Assembly (NCBI RefSeq): GCF_001661345.1
Contig: NW_017962919.1
Location: 496,001 to 560,000, forward strand
Direction: 5' to 3'
DNA from: Ascoidea rubescens DSM 1968
Lineage: Eukaryota; Ascomycota; Saccharomycetes; Ascoideales; Ascoideaceae
DNA length: 64,000 nt
The notes under the pieces are model-generated. The model did no database searches and had not been told where the DNA came from. It saw only the letters and a list, made by a program, of their open reading frames with translations. The position numbers and the translations under genes were made by a program. Of the stretch, positions 62,329 through 64,000 are shown in pieces (within the stretch, counting starts at the first letter, position 1; each line of letters begins with the position of its first letter).

Positions 62329-62856
62329 TTATTATTAATATTCCGTGACCGCGAGCCAGCCATATGGAGCTCGTAGACCTAAATAGAAGCTATAAACTGT
62401 TGTTTAAGAATAACTGAAACCAACTCCTTAATTCTAAGCGAGGTTTAGGGAAACCTGAGCTTACAGGGAAAAACCTACACAAATCAGATACAGAAAAGTT
62501 TAGGATCTTAAGAGTTAAGGTCCCATGCCTTTTCTAAAAAACTAACCAACATTTTGAATCCTTTTCTTGTACCTAAAAGATGCTTGAGTTGGGTAGGCCT
62601 CTCTGAACCAAGTTCCTGAGGGCTTATTCCTGCCAATGTTCTTGCTTCCTGATTGTGCAGGCATTCAATGAGATAGTGATATATTGTAGGAGATGGGCTG
62701 TTACACACACAATGTCTTTTATTTAAGTAACCAGCAGCCCACTGGAAATCTGGTCCAAATACATGTCCACATCGCAATTGAGTAATTCCGCTGAGCACGT
62801 ATTTAGGGTAGGTCTTCATTGGTACATAAAGAAGGTTTTGCTTAAACTTGATTAAA
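62329..62856 (-). mobile_element. 5'-truncated LINE (non-LTR retrotransposon) relic
   Basis: The minus-strand frame 62508-62819 reads as the extreme C-terminal end of a LINE polyprotein: LRCGHVFGPDFQWAAGYL, then CVCN, then IYHYLIECLHNQEARTLAG, matching the pattern RxGH...YL...CxC...THxLxxC that closes such ORF2 proteins. About 180 bp of 3' untranslated sequence follow, ending in a TAA-type simple tail (minus strand, near 62329-62342). AAAGAGTTTTTA (62317-62328) and AAAGAGTTTATA (62857-62868) flank it as a candidate 12-bp target duplication with one mismatch. Reverse transcriptase and endonuclease are absent, so it is dead on arrival. It ends 56 bp before a tRNA-Phe. Confidence 0.72.
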
Positions 62857-62912
62857 AAAGAGTTTATAGTTTGTGATCGATTATGAAAGGGTAAAGTACA
62901 TATTGTCTTATT

Positions 62913-62919
62913 GCGGATT

Positions 62920-62961
<42 letters not shown>

Positions 62962-62985
62962 TGTGTTCGATCCACAGAATTCGCA
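62913..62985 (+). tRNA. tRNA-Phe (anticodon GAA), intronless
   Basis: Seventy-three bases nearly identical to yeast tRNA-Phe: acceptor GCGGATT/AATTCGC with discriminator A, D arm GCTCAGTTGGGAGAGC, anticodon arm TCAGACTGAAGATCTGA with GAA, and T arm CTGTGTTCGATCCACAG. There is no intron, whereas the S. cerevisiae genes have one after position 37. A T8 run follows shortly (62988-62995). Confidence 0.98.
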
Positions 62986-63106
62986 TGTTTTTTTTGCTGC
63001 TGCTTCTATTTTATAACTACTTACATAAAAATTCTATAAAACAACATTAATTGGTCTACTTTTTTTTATTTCTGTTCTCAAATGACACTTGTTCAATGAA
63101 GACCAA

Positions 63107-63965
63107 TTATTTGTAATTTTTCTGATTTGAAAAATCTTTGAATTCATCTGAAATGAAATTGGGTATATTGAAAATCGTTCCATATGAAGGACTGTTACCA
63201 CTTTGGTTGCTGTAAACACTTACTCCACTGCTCATTGAATTTTGATTTATATGGCTGATATTGTTATCACTATTAACACGATCTGGAGTTTCTTCTGCAG
63301 CATCTATATTGATTTTGACTTTACTATTGTTATTAGCATCACTATTTATTATACTATTGATAGAATTTCTGTTACTATTATTATTATTATTATTATTGTT
63401 ATTATTTGTCAAAAATAAACTGTAATTGGTATCTCTGACACCAATGAGATTGGAAGGAGAGTTAATATTATTGACTTCACCGAAATTATTTAAATTCTCT
63501 GAATTCAATGCTTGATTTATCATTGAATTTAAATCATTATCATTATTAATAGAATCAGCAAGAATCCCGATATTTGTGAGATCTTTATTATTATTGTCAT
63601 TATTAAAACTACCACTGTTTTTAAAAAAAACATTTCGACCTATTATGTGGTTGACATTTGAATAATTATTTGAATAACTTCCTGAATATAAATTCATGTC
63701 AAAATCGTCATAAGCATTACCATTTAAAAAGCTTGAATTATTGACTAAATTATTGTTCAAATTATTTGTGAAACTATTAAATCCATTATTCAGATTATTA
63801 TTTAAATTATTTAAAAAATTATTATTATCATTATTATTGATAATATTAATTAAATTATCCATTAAATTATTGTTTAAATTGTCATTCATATTTTTGCTTA
63901 AGTTATTACTCGGGTTGTTACCCAAGTTATTTATATTATTCAAGTTGAAAGGTAAAGAAATGCTA

Positions 63966-64000
<35 letters not shown>
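63107..64000 (-). CDS. Asn-rich protein, partial (5' end beyond window)
   Basis: The frame is open from the window edge to a stop at 63107. It encodes at least 297 residues, dominated by Asn with Leu, Ser and Asp. Less biased segments are NVNHIIGRNVFFKNSGSF, LIGVRDTNYSLFL, KINIDAAEETPDRVNSD and the end SPSYGTIFNIPNFISDEF. I recognise no domain. The part at 63955-64000 is an ATT repeat, coding Asn on this strand, and continues outside. It may be the tail of a regulator; nothing here proves it. Confidence 0.55.

Noticed and set aside
1-64000. CRISPR arrays, bacterial-type operons, rRNA genes or LTR retrotransposons
   Set aside because: Searched for by eye on both strands; none seen, and the organism is a eukaryote.

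Overview
The window is nuclear DNA of a budding yeast (Saccharomycotina). The evidence is AT-rich, compact, mostly intronless genes, the few introns having GTATGT-type donors and TACTAAC-type branch points, plus a clearly yeast gene set: HOM3, STE13, RKI1, RPS11, MSF1, CDC33, IST2, RTT107 and IFH1-like. Asparagine-rich tracts coded by AAT/AAC repeats run through many proteins. A GT91 beta-1,2-mannosyltransferase and an EAF-type elongation factor, both absent from Saccharomyces cerevisiae, point outside the Saccharomyces group. I cannot name the species. CTG codons are very rare in the conserved genes, so the genetic code (CUG-Leu or reassigned) should be checked.

Layout. 1-13.6 kb: intron-containing tRNA-Gln(UUG), GT91 mannosyltransferase, a 3-kb AT-rich gene-free stretch, an amino-acid permease (minus), a 4.3-kb gene-free stretch with a GC-rich island, and aspartokinase HOM3. 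14-26.5 kb: STE13-like dipeptidyl aminopeptidase, RKI1, an NCS1 nucleobase/allantoin-type permease (minus) divergent from a Zn2Cys6 regulator, and a second Zn2Cys6 regulator directly behind the first. 26.9-38.5 kb: RPS11 with an 835-nt intron (minus), a membrane-anchored GRX6/7-like glutaredoxin, an EAF-like protein, a 68-aa Cys-rich microprotein (minus), a promoter region with a perfect 42-bp palindrome, DPP1-like lipid phosphatase, mitochondrial Phe-tRNA synthetase MSF1 with a newly traced intron (minus), and a GPI-type exo-1,3-beta-glucanase. 38.9-51.8 kb: a 1287-aa coiled-coil protein with internal repeats (minus), eIF4E (CDC33), two tandem paralogs of unknown function, a KRE1-like cell-wall protein with a newly traced intron (minus), and an unknown acidic Asn-rich protein. 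52-64 kb: IST2 (minus), RTT107, IFH1/CRF1-like ribosomal-protein-gene coactivator (minus), a 5'-truncated LINE relic beside an intronless tRNA-Phe, and the 3' part of an Asn-rich gene leaving the window.

There are no operons; genes act separately. Themes that recur are cell-wall and secretory mannoprotein biology (GT91, exo-glucanase, KRE1-like, STE13, glutaredoxin), translation (RPS11, eIF4E, MSF1, IFH1-like, tRNAs) and nitrogen/nucleobase uptake with its possible local regulator. The most unusual items are the tandem paralog family at 46.1-49.2 kb, the perfect palindrome at 33.75 kb, and the local rises in GC content centred on promoters that spread into adjoining coding sequence.
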